Assembly: GCA_011800155.1 (NCBI GenBank)
Contig: CM022371.1
Coordinates: forward strand, 1,736,001-1,800,000
Length of the DNA stretch: 64,000 bases
Direction: 5' to 3'
Source of the DNA: Flammulina velutipes
Taxonomy: Eukaryota > Basidiomycota > Agaricomycetes > Agaricales > Physalacriaceae
The translations under genes were made by a program, and so were the position numbers. The notes beneath the pieces were generated by a model. That model was not told where the DNA came from and made no database searches. It saw only the letters and a list, made by a program, of their open reading frames with translations. The stretch's first letter is position 1, and every line of letters starts with the position of its first letter. Shown one piece after another: positions 34,094 to 46,198 of the stretch.

Positions 34094-35342
34094 ATGACAA
34101 TACCACCTCGTCCACCATTCGTCGTGTTCGGATATGGATCTCTGATATTCAAGGTACTCGTGCATCCTTTCCGACTCCGTCAACACGTTTAAACCTTATA
34201 ATTCAGCCTCCGCCACATACAGTCAAGCAAAGTGATCTCTTTCTGATACGTCTAGCTTGATCTTGGGGCTCAATTATATTGAACTTAGCGCCTGGATTCC
34301 TGAAAGGCTATGTTCGACGATTCGCTCAGATGTCCCATGATCATCGGGGAACTCCAGAGGTGACTAAATGCACCCACTCGCTGGTCCGGCTCACTGAGAA
34401 AAGACGGTTAGAAACCTGGACGCGTCGTTACGCTAGTCCATAAGGAGGACTGGGACGCTTTCTCTGGATCTGTAACTCTGCGCTCTTGGCTTGCTGAAGA
34501 CTGTGTTAATCCATCCCTGATAGGATCCGTTCCCCGAAGACGACATAGTTTGGGGTTTGTATTGAACCGAGGCATCATGAAGATCGTATATTGACTCGTC
34601 ATTTTCCAAGGCGTTGCGCACACGATCGATCCAGTGTATGAATCTGAAGTACGCGATTATCTGGGTTGGCATTTTACTACATCGTCCGCTCGCCGAACTC
34701 ATTTCTGTAGACTATAGGGAGAAGGTTCAGTTGACCAGCGAATTCCATCATTGCAGACGTCCTAAGCGTTCTTAGGATGGTTACACTATGGAAAAACTTG
34801 ATATCTATGGTAAGGATAAGGAAACAGGGCAAGACGCGGTGATCATACACGATGTGAGAAAATACGCCACACATCTTTTGCGTCACATTTTAACCTCATC
34901 ATTAGGCATATGTACGTGACTCTAAGTCAAACGTTCTCCGGTATTGAGATAAGGATCGAAGTGTTACGTAGGACACAACACCAATCCTTCTTTCGGTAAG
35001 ATTGTATCATTAACAAGCGAGGAAGGTATGTTTGACTCTTCCCACATAGTCGGATCGGCACCGTTACCAGAGCTCGCTCGTGTCATCTTTGAGTCGGTAG
35101 GACCGTCAGGACCTAACAAGGTTTGCACTAGCCTCAATGGTATCGTGCTATATCCTCTCATGGGTACGTTGACAGGAATATCTCTATCGACTAGCAGAAG
35201 CGGTGTTGCATCTGTGTCCAAGCTCACGAGATGAATATCTTCATGCTCTAGAGGTAAGCTCATTTGTCGTTGCAGCGTGTGCATTCTCGTGACATGTTTT
35301 TAGGAAGCTGTTCGAGCGTTGGAGCTTGATGATAAACAATAG
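34094..35342 (+). CDS. ChaC-type gamma-glutamylcyclotransferase (glutathione degradation)
   Basis: This enzyme cleaves glutathione or gamma-glutamyl peptides to 5-oxoproline, in the cytosol. The gene is broken into about ten very short exons, so no long open frame shows it. Joined, it reads MTIPPRPPFVVFGYGSLIFK (substrate-binding YGSL), [46 protein letters not shown], where the Glu of GTPE is the catalytic residue. Then DPFPEDDIVWGVAHTIDPVYESEVRDYL, DYREKDGYTMEKLDIYG, NTNPSFVG, PLPELARVIFESVGPSGPNK, EYLYRLAEAVLHLCP, and the end LELDDKQ-stop. One exon (34207-34231) is 25 nt. The joint near HDAYVRHNTN is the least certain. It converges on SPB4 with 63 bp between stops. Confidence 0.9.
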
Positions 35343-35405
35343 TTTGTCCAACAATACGAGGCCAAAATATAGACGGTGGATTTCCCTACTGACAATGATG
35401 GGACG

Positions 35406-37764
35406 TTATAAATCTCCAAACTCCATATCGAATTCTTTTTGGGTGACATCGCCACGCTTCAGCTTTTTCGCCATCTTCTCTTCCCGAGCTAATTCGTCCC
35501 ACTCATCGTTACCTTCTTCCCCATCGTCCGCATCATCGTCACTACCACGCGGCCGCTTCTTGCTCTGTTCAGTTTCCCAGGCCTTCCTCTTGACTTTCTT
35601 CTCCTTCCTCGTATCACGCTCTTCCTGCTTGACGACTTTGTTACTCCACGATGTGTTCATCTTCCTCGTCTTCTGTCTCTGCTCGTATTGTTCCCTCTGC
35701 TCTTTTCGTTTCTGGGCAGCATTGCTGATCTCCGCCAGTCGTTTCTCCTCTTGAGCAGGGTTCGCGTACGCATACGTGTCCCACTACAACACACAGTCAG
35801 CCTCGTATAACCTTACTGGCATGCATGAAATGCTCACGTTGACATCTGCATCCTTCCAACTGCTTCGGTCCGCATCCTTGAGTTCAGGCATTTTTGGAAG
35901 ACGGAGCAGTCCGTAACTTTTTGCTGCTCCCACAAGGTCGAAGTCCTTTAGTCGAAAGATGTACGATGCTTCGTGTTTTGTATACGCTCGTACGAAAGAG
36001 ACAAATGCTTTAGCGGCCTGCAAGAGATGTTAACAACTTCGTACAAATGTGAGTGCGAGGTTGTATACCAGATCATGCAGCGTTCTGTCCGTGAGCAGCA
36101 TTGTGCGAATCCGTTGGTGGTACGTCGCAACTTCCTCATCATCAGGACGATCTTCCCCTTCTCCTTCATCCACAGTATCGATAGACTGTTCATCAATCCC
36201 AAGGTAGTTCTGCCTCTGAATAGGTATCTTGCGGATGGACAAAAGATCTGTAACAATGAGTAACATAGAGGAGTGCATCAAAAGAAAGTCAACCTACCAA
36301 CATATCCGAGTTCCCTGCCTACCAGAATGACCCATGCTCTGCCAGTTCGTCCTGCGCGCGCTGTTCTTCCGCAACGATGCGAGAAAGCTTTGGGGTCCGT
36401 TGGAGGGTCAAATTGTATCACAACGTCAACGTGAGGCAGGTCAAGACCTCTGGCAGCAACGTCCGTCGCCAGCATGATCGAAGGGGATTGTGGGGTCGAT
36501 ATCGCGGAGGAGAATGCAGCTAAGGTTTTGGTCCGGGCAGCGGGAGTGAGGTGACCGTGTAGCGAATGGAGTGTATAATTAGAAGGTAGCAGCTCTTTGA
36601 GTACCTGCACCACTAATATGAGTTAAACATCAAAATGAAGATTATAGTAATGCTTACGGAGTAGAAATAATCCACGCATGCACCAGTAGCAAAGTAAACG
36701 ATGAATTGTGAGGATTGCTGGACAGAAACTTCATGCAGTAGGATGCGAGTGAGCTGTAGAACCTTTTCTGAAGCTTTGCACATCACGTAGAAATTTGATA
36801 GACTGGTCATCATGAATAAGGCGTGTTATAATTGTGAGAAGCCTACTCACTTGGCGGGTGTACGACGTTCTTCCACCTGCCGAGGTCCACTGCCAGCCTT
36901 CTTGGTTTGTATCTTGACGGTGATGCGAGCTGGATTCCGTAGTCCTACGCGCACGAGTTCGGATAGAGCGTCGGCGTCTGTCATCGTTGCACTGAAGAGT
37001 CCGGTACGGCGTTGTTTAGGAAGATGGGTCAGAATTTTAGACAGCGTTGCCTGAAATCCTAAATCCAATAACCTATGATAATCATTGAGAAATTAGGAAT
37101 CGCGCAGTAAAGAATAAGCAATTACCGATCTGCCTCATCCAGCACTAGAACTTCGAGGTCTTTGACATTGACATGAGATCTTCCCTTGCCTAAGAGGAAC
37201 TCTTCGATTCTGCCCGGGGTCCCAATGACAATATCAGCCCCGGACTCCTCAAATCTTTGTATATCCTGCGCCGTCGAGGACTCCGAGGATGAGATGAGTA
37301 GTAGCGGGTCAGGTATTGGTTCATAGTCACTGTCTTCAGGCTGACAGTCCAAGAATTGGCGGAAGACCATGTGGATTTGGGTAGCTAGTTCTCTATATCG
37401 ATCAGGATAAACAAAAGAGCTAAATTGAAGAATGCGCACCTTGTTGGACTGATGATCAGAGCACCAATGTCGTTCTTGCGCAATTTGCGTTCCCTTCGTA
37501 GCAGTTTCTCTAGTACAGGAATGACAAAGGCCAAGGTCTTTCCTGAGCCAGTCACCGCTTCGACTACGACATCCTTGTGCTTCATGAACAAGGGTATTGT
37601 AGAGGCCTGAACTGGAGTCATTTGCTGATGGCCCAGAGACTGTATAACATCAAGTCTGGTTGAATTAGCAGATGCTGAATCAGATTTCGATATTTTAATT
37701 ACATCCAAGGAGTCAGAGAAACAGGCAGCGAGCCCCAGGAGCCAGCGAAAGCCGTCGAGGACAT
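35406..37764 (-). CDS. SPB4: ATP-dependent rRNA helicase SPB4 (DDX55), DEAD-box
   Basis: Nucleolar helicase needed for 60S ribosomal subunit assembly. The start [37 protein letters not shown] contains the Q-motif region. The core has AVTGSGKT (motif I), PTRELATQI (Ia), [13 protein letters not shown] (Ib region), VLDEADRLLDLGF (II), LFSATMT (III), [26 protein letters not shown] (V) and [11 protein letters not shown] (VI). The C-terminal extension typical of SPB4 follows: [45 protein letters not shown], then a Lys/Glu/Arg-rich tail with [21 protein letters not shown], ending DMEFGDL-stop. All catalytic motifs are intact. The start of the DUF2470 gene's 3' end is only 64 bp upstream, so its promoter must overlap that gene's 3' region. 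Confidence 0.95.
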
Positions 37765-37827
37765 GATAGCAAGAGGAGAAAAAGTTTAAAGGACCGGACC
37801 GGTGTTCCGAGCTGATATTCTGAGTTA

Positions 37828-38630
37828 CTACTCTACTTTCATAACGGAGTCGATACGAGCACTCTGGATGCGCTTTCTGAGGTCCGACCACACATTAAAT
37901 CCTAACACCCATGTTGCGACTAGGTATTGGACCTACGATAAGGAGTCAGATCAGCCACACTTGGAGATACGTGATACTCACAGTGGGAATCAATGGTGTT
38001 GAGTGCGTGTAGCACAAATACAAAGTGTACAGTGATTCCACGGCGTGCACCGGAGGAATCACCTTGTACATTGCTTTGACTGTGCTTGACACGTATGGGT
38101 AAGCAGCAGCAGCTTTGGCAGGTGCCCACAGCGCCGAGGTGCTGTCTGGGGGTGCGCAGTGGATGTATAGGACTCCCAGAACCAACCCGACTGTCACCAA
38201 AGTCAGGTTACCAGCAGGAAATTGGAAGTTGTCGATGCGTGGCGCTTTGATCTAGGGTTTACTAAGATGACTGATAGCCCACGAGGTGTATATACTGACC
38301 ATTCCCAAGCCCTCTTGGGCGACGGCCTTCATTTCAAGCAGACGAGGCTTCACATCGTCGTAGCCGCGAAGAGGCGGGCTAATCTCGACACGAACGTCCT
38401 TCTTGGTGCCGTTCGCCAGAGTGCACTTGAGTGTCATGCTCTGCGAATATTTAGGCGTAGTAGAGTGTGCGCAGAGAAATGCTGACCTTGGTGTCAATAG
38501 CAGTCATTTCTGCGCTCTTGATAGTCTCTGGTACTTTGCCGAACCACTTTGCGTATGCAACGAGTGTGTCGGGATGGCTGGACATGTAAGTCCTGAGAAA
38601 GGCAGACCTCGACGCGACTGGATCTGCCAT
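37828..38630 (-). CDS. DUF2470 membrane protein
   Basis: The N-terminal DUF2470 domain reads [90 protein letters not shown]; this fold is related to haem-utilisation and flavin-binding split-barrel proteins. The C-terminal half is a membrane region: [20 protein letters not shown], a helix around [29 protein letters not shown], and after an intron [25 protein letters not shown], ending MKVE-stop. The pairing of DUF2470 with this helix set is a known fungal arrangement. Biochemical role unknown. It is divergent from ELG1, with 188 bp between starts that must hold both promoters. Confidence 0.85.
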
Positions 38631-38818
38631 GATAGCAACAATTAGGAATACAAGCAGTAGTTGGTAATAGCTATATAGTCGTCCTTGACAGAGCCAGGTA
38701 AGCCCGATACCGGTAAGCCTTGGGGCAATCCCCGCAAACAATGGCGGCGTGACCCGTGACCATTTAAAACAACCACGCGTCGCGTCCTGACCAGCAACCA
38801 CCACCATTACACGCGTCA

Positions 38819-41424
38819 ATGGGCGAACGAAGGACACGCTCGGCTGCGAAGAACACGAAACAGCAGCAGAAACAGGTATATCTTCATCGCTGTGCTTGGA
38901 TGGCGCGCTTAATGCATTACAGAAAACACTCTTCGAGCATTTCACGAAAAAACCTGCTTCCCAACCTGATATTCCGCCTGATGCTGCCTCTTCTGAGAAT
39001 GTTGCACCGGATGAGCCCACTACAAGAACACCCCCAAGTAGCGGAGACATCGATGCGACAGGTGAGCCTACATCATGCTTCCCATTGAACGTTTCTCACA
39101 GTCTTCAGATATCGACGACACAGCGAACCCCCCTCCTCCCTCAGACTACTCTTCACCTGTACAAATCATCGAAAGCGACGACGAACTTGCCTTCATACCT
39201 CCTCCCACTCCTCCTTTCGTCGGAACCTCTCGAAGCGATCCCATCGTCATTGAATCATCTCCAGTAAAGCCTCGACCAAAGAAATCTGTCCCGACACACT
39301 CATTCTTCGCACCTCGCGTAAAGCAAAGAGCGCTAACTCCCTCAGAGCCTTCCACATCCTCTGCCGAGATCTCTGCACCATACCCGAGTCGAGAAACTCA
39401 GCATGTCCGTGGCCCACAGTCCACATACAATCCCTCCCGGACCGTTGTCCCCCAGCCTATCCCGACTCCTACGTTACTCCAAAACGCGCCTCCGATCTTC
39501 AACAGGGCTTCCTGCTTAGAGGATATGCCAGAAGCGCACCGTACACATCCTGCTATCGTTAGGATATCGCAGATCGACGAAGAAGCTGTGTCAGATCCTC
39601 AGAAATTATGGGCGGACAGATGGCATCCAGTCCGAGCCGAGGAAGTATTAGGAAACGAAGAATGCGCCACATTTTTGCGAAACTGGCTCGGGGCATTGCA
39701 ATTGGAGCTTGGGCCGCAGACAGAAACTACCAAGGATGTCAAAGGCAAAGCCGCCGCACATGCTAAAAGAAAGCGCCCTCGTGTCATGCGTCAGGTCTCC
39801 AAGCGCTGCAGAAAGAAGCAGCGAATCGACTCGGACGACGACGACTCGTGGATCGCAGAGGATGGTCATGTATCTTACCATGAAGAGGAGGATGAGGATG
39901 AAGATGATCTACTACTCGGGAAATCGCGAGAGGAAGAAGAATACGCTCCCCGTCTCTCTCGTCAGAACAGCCAAAACGAGGCCGCGACATTTACGGATCT
40001 GGCAAATACCATCGTACTTTCCGGTCCGTCCGGATGTGGCAAGACAGCCGCCATTTATGCGTGTGCGGAAGAATTAGGTTGGGAGGTGTTCGAGGTCTAT
40101 CCGGGAATTGGAAAACGCAATTCGGCGAATCTGGATAACCTCGTCGGGGAAGTTGGCAAGAATCATTTAGTGTCTACGGTGCACGGCAAGGAAGACGACG
40201 GGTTGTCCAAGTCTCGATTCGCCGCCCTTCTTGAAGGCAAAACACAGTCTGGCGTTGGGAAAGCCTCGGATGAGGCGTCAACTTCGAGGACTGCGTCTGT
40301 CAATCAGTCTCTCATTTTACTGGAAGAGGTCGACATTCTTTATGCAGAAGACGCTAATTTTTGGCCTGCGGTGAAAAGTCTGATCAAGGACTGTAGGAGA
40401 CCAGTCATCTGCACATGCAACGGTATGTGGCTAGCTCCTTCGTCACGCTAGGCATTTATTTATTCTCTTCTTCTAATAGATATATCCCTCATTCCCGTCG
40501 ACGATTTACCGCTACAGAATCATCTGGTGTTCTCTCCGTGCGAAACGGACCTCGCCACCTCATATCTTCAGGCTCTCTGTGCAGCGGAAGGTCACGGCGT
40601 TCCCCGAAAAGAATTGGCTCGTCTTTACGAGGGAGGTGCGACTACAGCCCCCGATAGTTTGAACTCTATTGAGCTCCCTGCATCTGATCTTCGAAATGCC
40701 ATCCACACCCTACAACTATTGTGTCTTGGACGTGATGGGTCTCAGCCGTGGAACGGAGAAATGGGGTATCCGTCGGGAGAGCTGCCGGTCATTGGCCAAC
40801 AAGACGAGCACCTAGACCCGGAACATGTCTCTCTTGTTGACCTCTTGTCTTACGCGGATTGCCATCTGACGCGTTCAAACTTTGATACTTTAGAGGTAAG
40901 CCAGAAGTTATCTGTGAGTTTCTTGGACTCACCCGAGAGTTTTGTAGGCTATTTCCTTGAGCGAACTCTGTAAATCGAAGGACGATGAGGTGGGACACGG
41001 GATTCTCTTTGGCTCGCGAAACAATTTCACACGGTTCGACCTTTATGGGCATGGCGATCGCGACGACTTGATCGTGTCAAGACTGTCGCGTGGCGTAAAC
41101 GCGAAGGGCCGTGGTGCCACACGCTTGCATCCCGTGGCGATGAAGCCCAATCGCGTGGCCGAAGAGAAAGAATTGGCTATTCTGAGACAGCAAATCCTGG
41201 GTGTCGGGGGATTATTGCGTCACGATATCTTTCGAGTGGACTATCTTCCCTGGATTCGCCACTTGGCTGCTGGAGACGACGAGGAAGAGAGAAAGCGGAG
41301 TCACTTGGGGCTTGCTCTTGGAGGACGACGAACGAGAAACAGCCAGTTCCAAGATTACTATCGGACAATACCATTGACGACCGAGCAGAGACAGGCACTT
41401 GAGCGAACGGCACTGAGCGGTTAA
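38819..41424 (+). CDS. ELG1: ELG1/ATAD5-like RFC subunit (PCNA unloader)
   Basis: Elg1 replaces Rfc1 in an RFC-like complex that removes PCNA, including SUMO-PCNA, from DNA after replication. The start MGERRTRSAAKNTKQQQKQ is spliced to KTLFEHFTKKPA, which creates QKTLFEHF, a PCNA-interaction box. Two SUMO-interaction-like motifs follow (VQIIESDDE and DPIVIESSP). The AAA+ core starts LWADRWHPVRAEEVLGNEECATFLRNWL, then an acidic insert, Walker A GPSGCGKTAA, YPGIGKRNSANLDNLVGEVGKNH, Walker B LILLEEVDIL, sensor CTCNDISLIPV and the C-terminal helical part. It ends QALERTALSG-stop. Walker B is LLEEVD rather than DEAD-like, as expected for this subfamily. Confidence 0.92.
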
Positions 41425-41586
41425 TGTAACCATTTTAGGTAGCAATCATTCTGATCCTTCACGTGGCGGGGGGTGCAACGTGGGGAAGGTCAAATAGAAT
41501 TTAGATGTATTCATTAGATAGACCTCGTTTGGTTGTTAACGTACTTGACTTTCTGCTGCGATATTTCGCGAGTGAAAAGAGCGCCC

Positions 41587-43254
41587 ATGTCGCTCATGTC
41601 GATGATGGCGAACCCACCGAACAACTCGTCAAAACCGTTAACGCCCAAGACGGAACACTCCCCTCGTCTGTCGCCTATATTCCCTTTGGCACCTCTGGAG
41701 TTTCTGCAAACGCAAAGGAGAGGATCTATCACGGACCCGTCTCTGCATGCGGCGCCCTCGCGGGGACACGCGCCATCCCCACTATTCATCAGACAAAACA
41801 ACAGCGACGTTGGAGGAATATCGGGGCGCTCAAAGTCTCCGTATGTGTTTGGAGAAGCGACACCGCGATCTGGGGAAAGCAGCTCGTCGCAGCTGCGAAA
41901 CCTACTGCGCTCCCCATCGCTGGAACGGGTGGATCGACCATTGAGCGCGTCAGGAAGGAAGGAAGGGCCGGGAAAAGGGCGGATAGAAGGTACGAAAGTG
42001 TCAAGCCAAGATTGCTTCGTTAATTGACAACCATAAAGACGAAAGGCCGGTGTTCAAGGCGCCAGGAGCGTTCGATTACAGTATGCGACGGCATTCGATA
42101 GCTGTTGGGTTGGATTCGCCGTTTGTGGGAATGAAGCGCAAAATGTCTGGAGAAAGGATGGAGAATGGAGACCGGATGGAGGTGGATGTTGCCGGTGTGG
42201 ACGGTCCGGCTGCTAAGCGACGGGGGTCAGTGGTGGACACGTCGCGAATTGCTAAGCTGAGTCTGGACGAGCGACGCCACTCTGTGGATGATCGGGGAGG
42301 CGGACCGCTGTGGCGCACTGAAGGGCGGCGTGGGTCGTCGTCATCGTTGTACAGCGGCGGTATTCTCGGCACGGGGAGTGCCGTAGCGGAGTCTGGAAGT
42401 GGTCGGCAAACAGCGGGATTGGCTAATTTCGCGTGGCCTCCCCTTTCTGCCCAGTCGGCCATGCAGCATCCACTCGACCACGATCCCCAACGTCAGTATG
42501 ACCCGATGGGCGGTGTCCCAGGCGGCGTCCCAGGCATGGCCCCAATCAACTACTCGCCAGACAGACGCATGTCCATTTCAGATCCCCTCAATCCAAACTC
42601 GAACAATCCCAACCGAGTTCTGCGTTCGCGGTCGCGCCCGCCCTCCCGCCAGATGCACAACGCCGACGGACAGGACGACGGCGAAGGCGCACCCTCACCA
42701 TCGGGCAGCAGCAAAATGCTCAAAGACCAGGGCGCAACGCCCTATTCCCGTTCTCCCGAGCTACGAGTCTCCCACAAACTCGCAGAACGCAAACGCAGAA
42801 AGGAGATGAAGGAGCTGTTCGACGAGCTGCGGGATCAGCTCCCAGCAGACCGTGGAATGAAGGCGAGCAAGTGGGAGATACTCAGCAAAGGTGCGTCGCG
42901 ACAGGAATTCCATTGTATTCATTAATCAATCAATTAACTTTGTATCCAGCCATCGACTTTGTAAACCAGCTCAAGCAGACACACCAGGACATGGCTCGCG
43001 AGATCGACGTCCTGCGACATGAATTGGATATTTCCAGACAGGCCAATGGCCTACCACCGTTCGCACCGCCAGGCAATGGCCATGTCGTCGTATACAGCCA
43101 GCCTCCGCCAGGCGTGCCTCCCTATCCCCCTCTTCCTCCACCACCAGGCGCGATGCAGCAGCAGCAGCAACAACAACATCCACCGCCAGACATGTCACGT
43201 CCGCCGTCGTCGCAGGGCGTATTCCATCCTCCAAACGGGAACGCGCCGACATAG
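41587..43254 (+). CDS. Basic helix-loop-helix transcription factor
   Basis: The start [26 protein letters not shown] opens a long disordered Ser/Pro-rich N-terminal region with several Arg-x-x-Ser/RRxS sites. The bHLH domain is near the C-terminus: [22 protein letters not shown] as basic region and helix 1, a loop [14 protein letters not shown], and after an intron [26 protein letters not shown] as helix 2 running into a short leucine-zipper-like coil. His, Glu and Arg at the 5-9-13 positions predict binding to CACGTG-type E-boxes. The tail is Pro-rich with seven Gln and ends PNGNAPT-stop. An intron at about 41991-42040 removes an apparent stop. I do not recognise a specific orthologue. Confidence 0.85.
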
Positions 43255-43449
43255 GTGTAGCTAATGATTGGGACTATGTTTTTCTTCTTTGTTCGCACGG
43301 TACTTTGCAGTAAAATGAGTAATGTAATGTACCTTCGTAGCATATTCGTGACTTGAAAAGTTGTATTGTTCTTGGATGCATTAGTCATACTTGAAGCGCG
43401 AACCCTCCTTTGTCACAAACCACCATCATCGCTCCCGTCTTGTTCTCCC

Positions 43450-45592
43450 ATGCCACCAAAGAAAGACCTCGCAAGCGTCCTCTTTCACAAGAAAAAGCCG
43501 GCAAAACAACAGTCTAAACCTGCCACAGCCTCACCACAAAGGAAACCGCGTCCGCCACAAACACCCAAGGACACCGACACCGACAACGACGACCTCAATC
43601 TCCCCGACGGACCTTACACAGACTACAAACTATTCTCGTCCGCCTTGAATGGCTGGAAGTACGATGTAATGAAGTTCGATTCCCGCAAGCCAGTCGACAT
43701 CTCGACGTGGCGTCAACCGATAAAACTCAACCGCAAAGACCTCAGGCGCGACGATGGCGAGCCGGCTAACGGCCCTGCCGTCGGTCCTATGCTTGGGCCA
43801 GACGGAAAGCCAGTCGTTGGCTCAGACGGAAAGATGGTTATGGTCGATGCAGAAGGCCGGGTAGTCACTGAAGGCGGCGCATCCAAGGGAAAGGGCCCAG
43901 CAGGACCTGGGAAGAGAAAGTTCCAGAAAAAGACGAGACAGGTCTTCCTCATACCCGAGGAAACGAAGCAGTTACGCAAGGAGGAACGATACCCATGGGT
44001 CATGGAGGATAGCACTGGCCAGGAAGTCTGGACAGCCCAACTCGACGACACACGCAAGGCGGAGATGCAATGCTTCTTCATGCCCGCTGCAAACGACGTT
44101 TTCAAGTTCGTACCCGCACATCGATGGTACAAATTCCAGAAGAAGCTCAAGCATGCTTTACCTACGGACACTCAGAACGTCGAGTCTGCTGTACGTATTA
44201 ACAGAGTTCTATTATTCGTTGAGCTAATTACGACGCCGAATCTAGTATCAACAGAGTCAGAAACGTGACCCCTCAATGTGGTTCTCGAAACGAGTGGGTC
44301 GCCCAATGTCCGAGAGCACTCAGGCGATGTTCAAGGGGGAAGACAGTGGGAACTCAGGCAATTCGCTTGTGCACTCATCCAGCCAGAGTCTCGGGCCTGG
44401 TGGACGGAAGCTACGAACCGTGGATAGAATGGATGGTCTTTTCGAGGATGAGGAAGGCAACATGTCGAGGCGCCAGGAGAAGGAATTCGGTGAAGAGGGC
44501 GATATGGACGAAATGGTTTTCGAGGAAGAATTCGCCGACGATGATGAGAAGATGGAGGTAGACGGCGATGATGAAGAAGCTAAAGAGCTTGAGGTCAGTG
44601 GCATGCTCGCCGACGGGATTCCATGTACTCATTCTCCTCCAGGAACGCTTAAAGAGGGAATACAAGACCGCAAATAAGACTCGAGAAGGCTACATCGACG
44701 AATCGGACGAGGAAGAGAAGCCTGAGATGTCAAAGGCTGAGCGACGCATGCAGAAGCTTATACGAAGCAGAGAAGGAAACGACGCGTACGAAAGTGACGA
44801 CGAGAAGAACCCGTATGCGAGCTCGGTACGTCTAACCCATTCCTCGATTGTGCTAAACTCACCGAAAATTAACAGGAGGAATCATCGGATGAAGAGGAGG
44901 AAATTCCGCCTCCCCCACCTCCCCCATCTCAGACCCCCCAACCTAGCGAATCGTCTTCGCAGCCTCAATCTCAATCATCTCAATCCCAGTCGCAAGTACC
45001 AGCGAGTTCGTCGAGCAGCCAGCAGCCAGCCGGCCCACTTTCCTCTGATGTCCGGGCAACATCTCCTGTCAGCCCAAGTCTCGGCGGGCACTCTGTTCTA
45101 GCAAAACGTGCAACAAGTCCTAAACCAAAGCTGAAGACCGGGCCGACAAGTCGTGGAGCAAGTCCACTCGCTAGTCGGGCAAGCAGCCCCGCCCCACACA
45201 GCCGCGCGACGAGCCCAGTGCCCAACGGAAGCCGCGCTGGCAGTCCTGTTAATGGGAAGAAGCGAAAGGCGGAAGATGGGGCGAATTCGCCTACTGCTAC
45301 AAATCCTACGACGAATGGAGGAGCGCCTAAGCAAAAGAAACGCAAGGCGACGGTAAGCGCTACGGCGCCAGGAGGAGAGTTGGACGACCGCATGTTGATC
45401 GAGTGGCTGAGAGCCAGGACCAGCGCGTCCACGAGGGACTGCATCCACCATTTCACGCCGTACTTGACGGACGATACGAAGAAGGCAAGGTTTACCGCTC
45501 TCGTGAAAGAAGTCGCGGTTCTGAAGGGTGGTGTGTTGGTTTTACGGAACGCTTATCGTGGGGAGTCTGCTGCACCATCGCCTCAATCTTAG
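43450..45592 (+). CDS. TFG1: TFIIF alpha subunit (RAP74/Tfg1)
   Basis: Largest subunit of general transcription factor TFIIF, which escorts RNA polymerase II to promoters. The start MPPKKDLASVLFHKKKPAKQQ precedes the N-terminal dimerisation region (GPYTDYKLFSSALNGWKYDVMKFDS, STWRQPIKLNRKDLRRD, RYPWVMEDSTGQEVW, NDVFKFVPAHRWYKFQKKL). A charged middle includes QKRDPSMWFSKRVG, an acidic block (MDEMVFEEEFADDDEKMEVDGDDEE) and ERLKREYKTANKTREGY. Then poly-Pro, Ser/Gln repeats, and a run of SRAxSP units. The C-terminal winged helix is LDDRMLIEWLRARTSASTRDCIHHFTPYLTDDTKKARFTALVKEV, ending SAAPSPQS-stop. Confidence 0.92.
45105..45265 (+). repeat. Degenerate (S/R)A(S/T)SP codon repeats in TFG1
   Basis: Six or so units (KRATSP, RGASP, SRASSP, SRATSP, SRAGSP) are spaced 8-12 residues apart. 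They are Ser-Pro sites preceded by Arg, a form suited to proline-directed kinases. The repeat lies in the disordered linker just before the winged helix. Confidence 0.6.
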
Positions 45593-46198
45593 CAGGCTAT
45601 GTTTAGATGGTTTCATGTGGACGGTAGAGGATATCCGTGTCTCGTATTTGGATAACAAGTGGGGCTCAACCGCTCGACCTTTGAGGCGACGGTATTATGG
45701 ACGCCTTTCTCAGTATTCGCGATGCAAAGTGGGGAGACGAGGCCAGGCTCTATAGCTGTATTTCATTTGTATCATTATTCAGTTGGAAGCGTTATGATCG
45801 GATTTTAAGCTGTCACTCTAAGGGATGGGCGCGTTGTGATAAGGATTAGGCGCTCACTTAGCGAGAGCAGGGACACGAAGTATGAATCTTGGCGGGCGCT
45901 CTAGATACTGCATATTGCAGTACTTTGAGAGCTTGAAGGACTGAAAGTTTGGCTAATGGTTGGCCAAAAATAAAGCGACGGCCCGAAAATGAGGGCACTG
46001 AGCCGAAGCTGTGCTGAAGATCGACGGTGAAAATAGTCCGAGCTGATCCGGCGATATATCCAGCGATCTGAAACTATACCTATCCCAAAAAGGAAACAGG
46101 GGCTTACATCTTGACGCACGAAAGACAGGTCTAAAGCCATACAAAATGGGCCGTGAAGCGCTAGGGTTTTGCCGCCCGTCTCTTTCTTTTCGACCGCC
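45593..46198. other. Spacer between TFG1 and chitin deacetylase
   Basis: About 600 bp with overlapping minus-strand open frames of 85-99 codons that show no domains. The right end is a CT-rich leader (tctctttcttttcg) immediately before the chitin deacetylase ATG, fitting a promoter. Confidence 0.45.

Noticed and set aside
33950..35400. Minus-strand frames in the stretch between the MFS gene and SPB4
   Set aside because: The stretch is occupied on the plus strand by the multi-exon ChaC gene, whose conserved motifs explain it.
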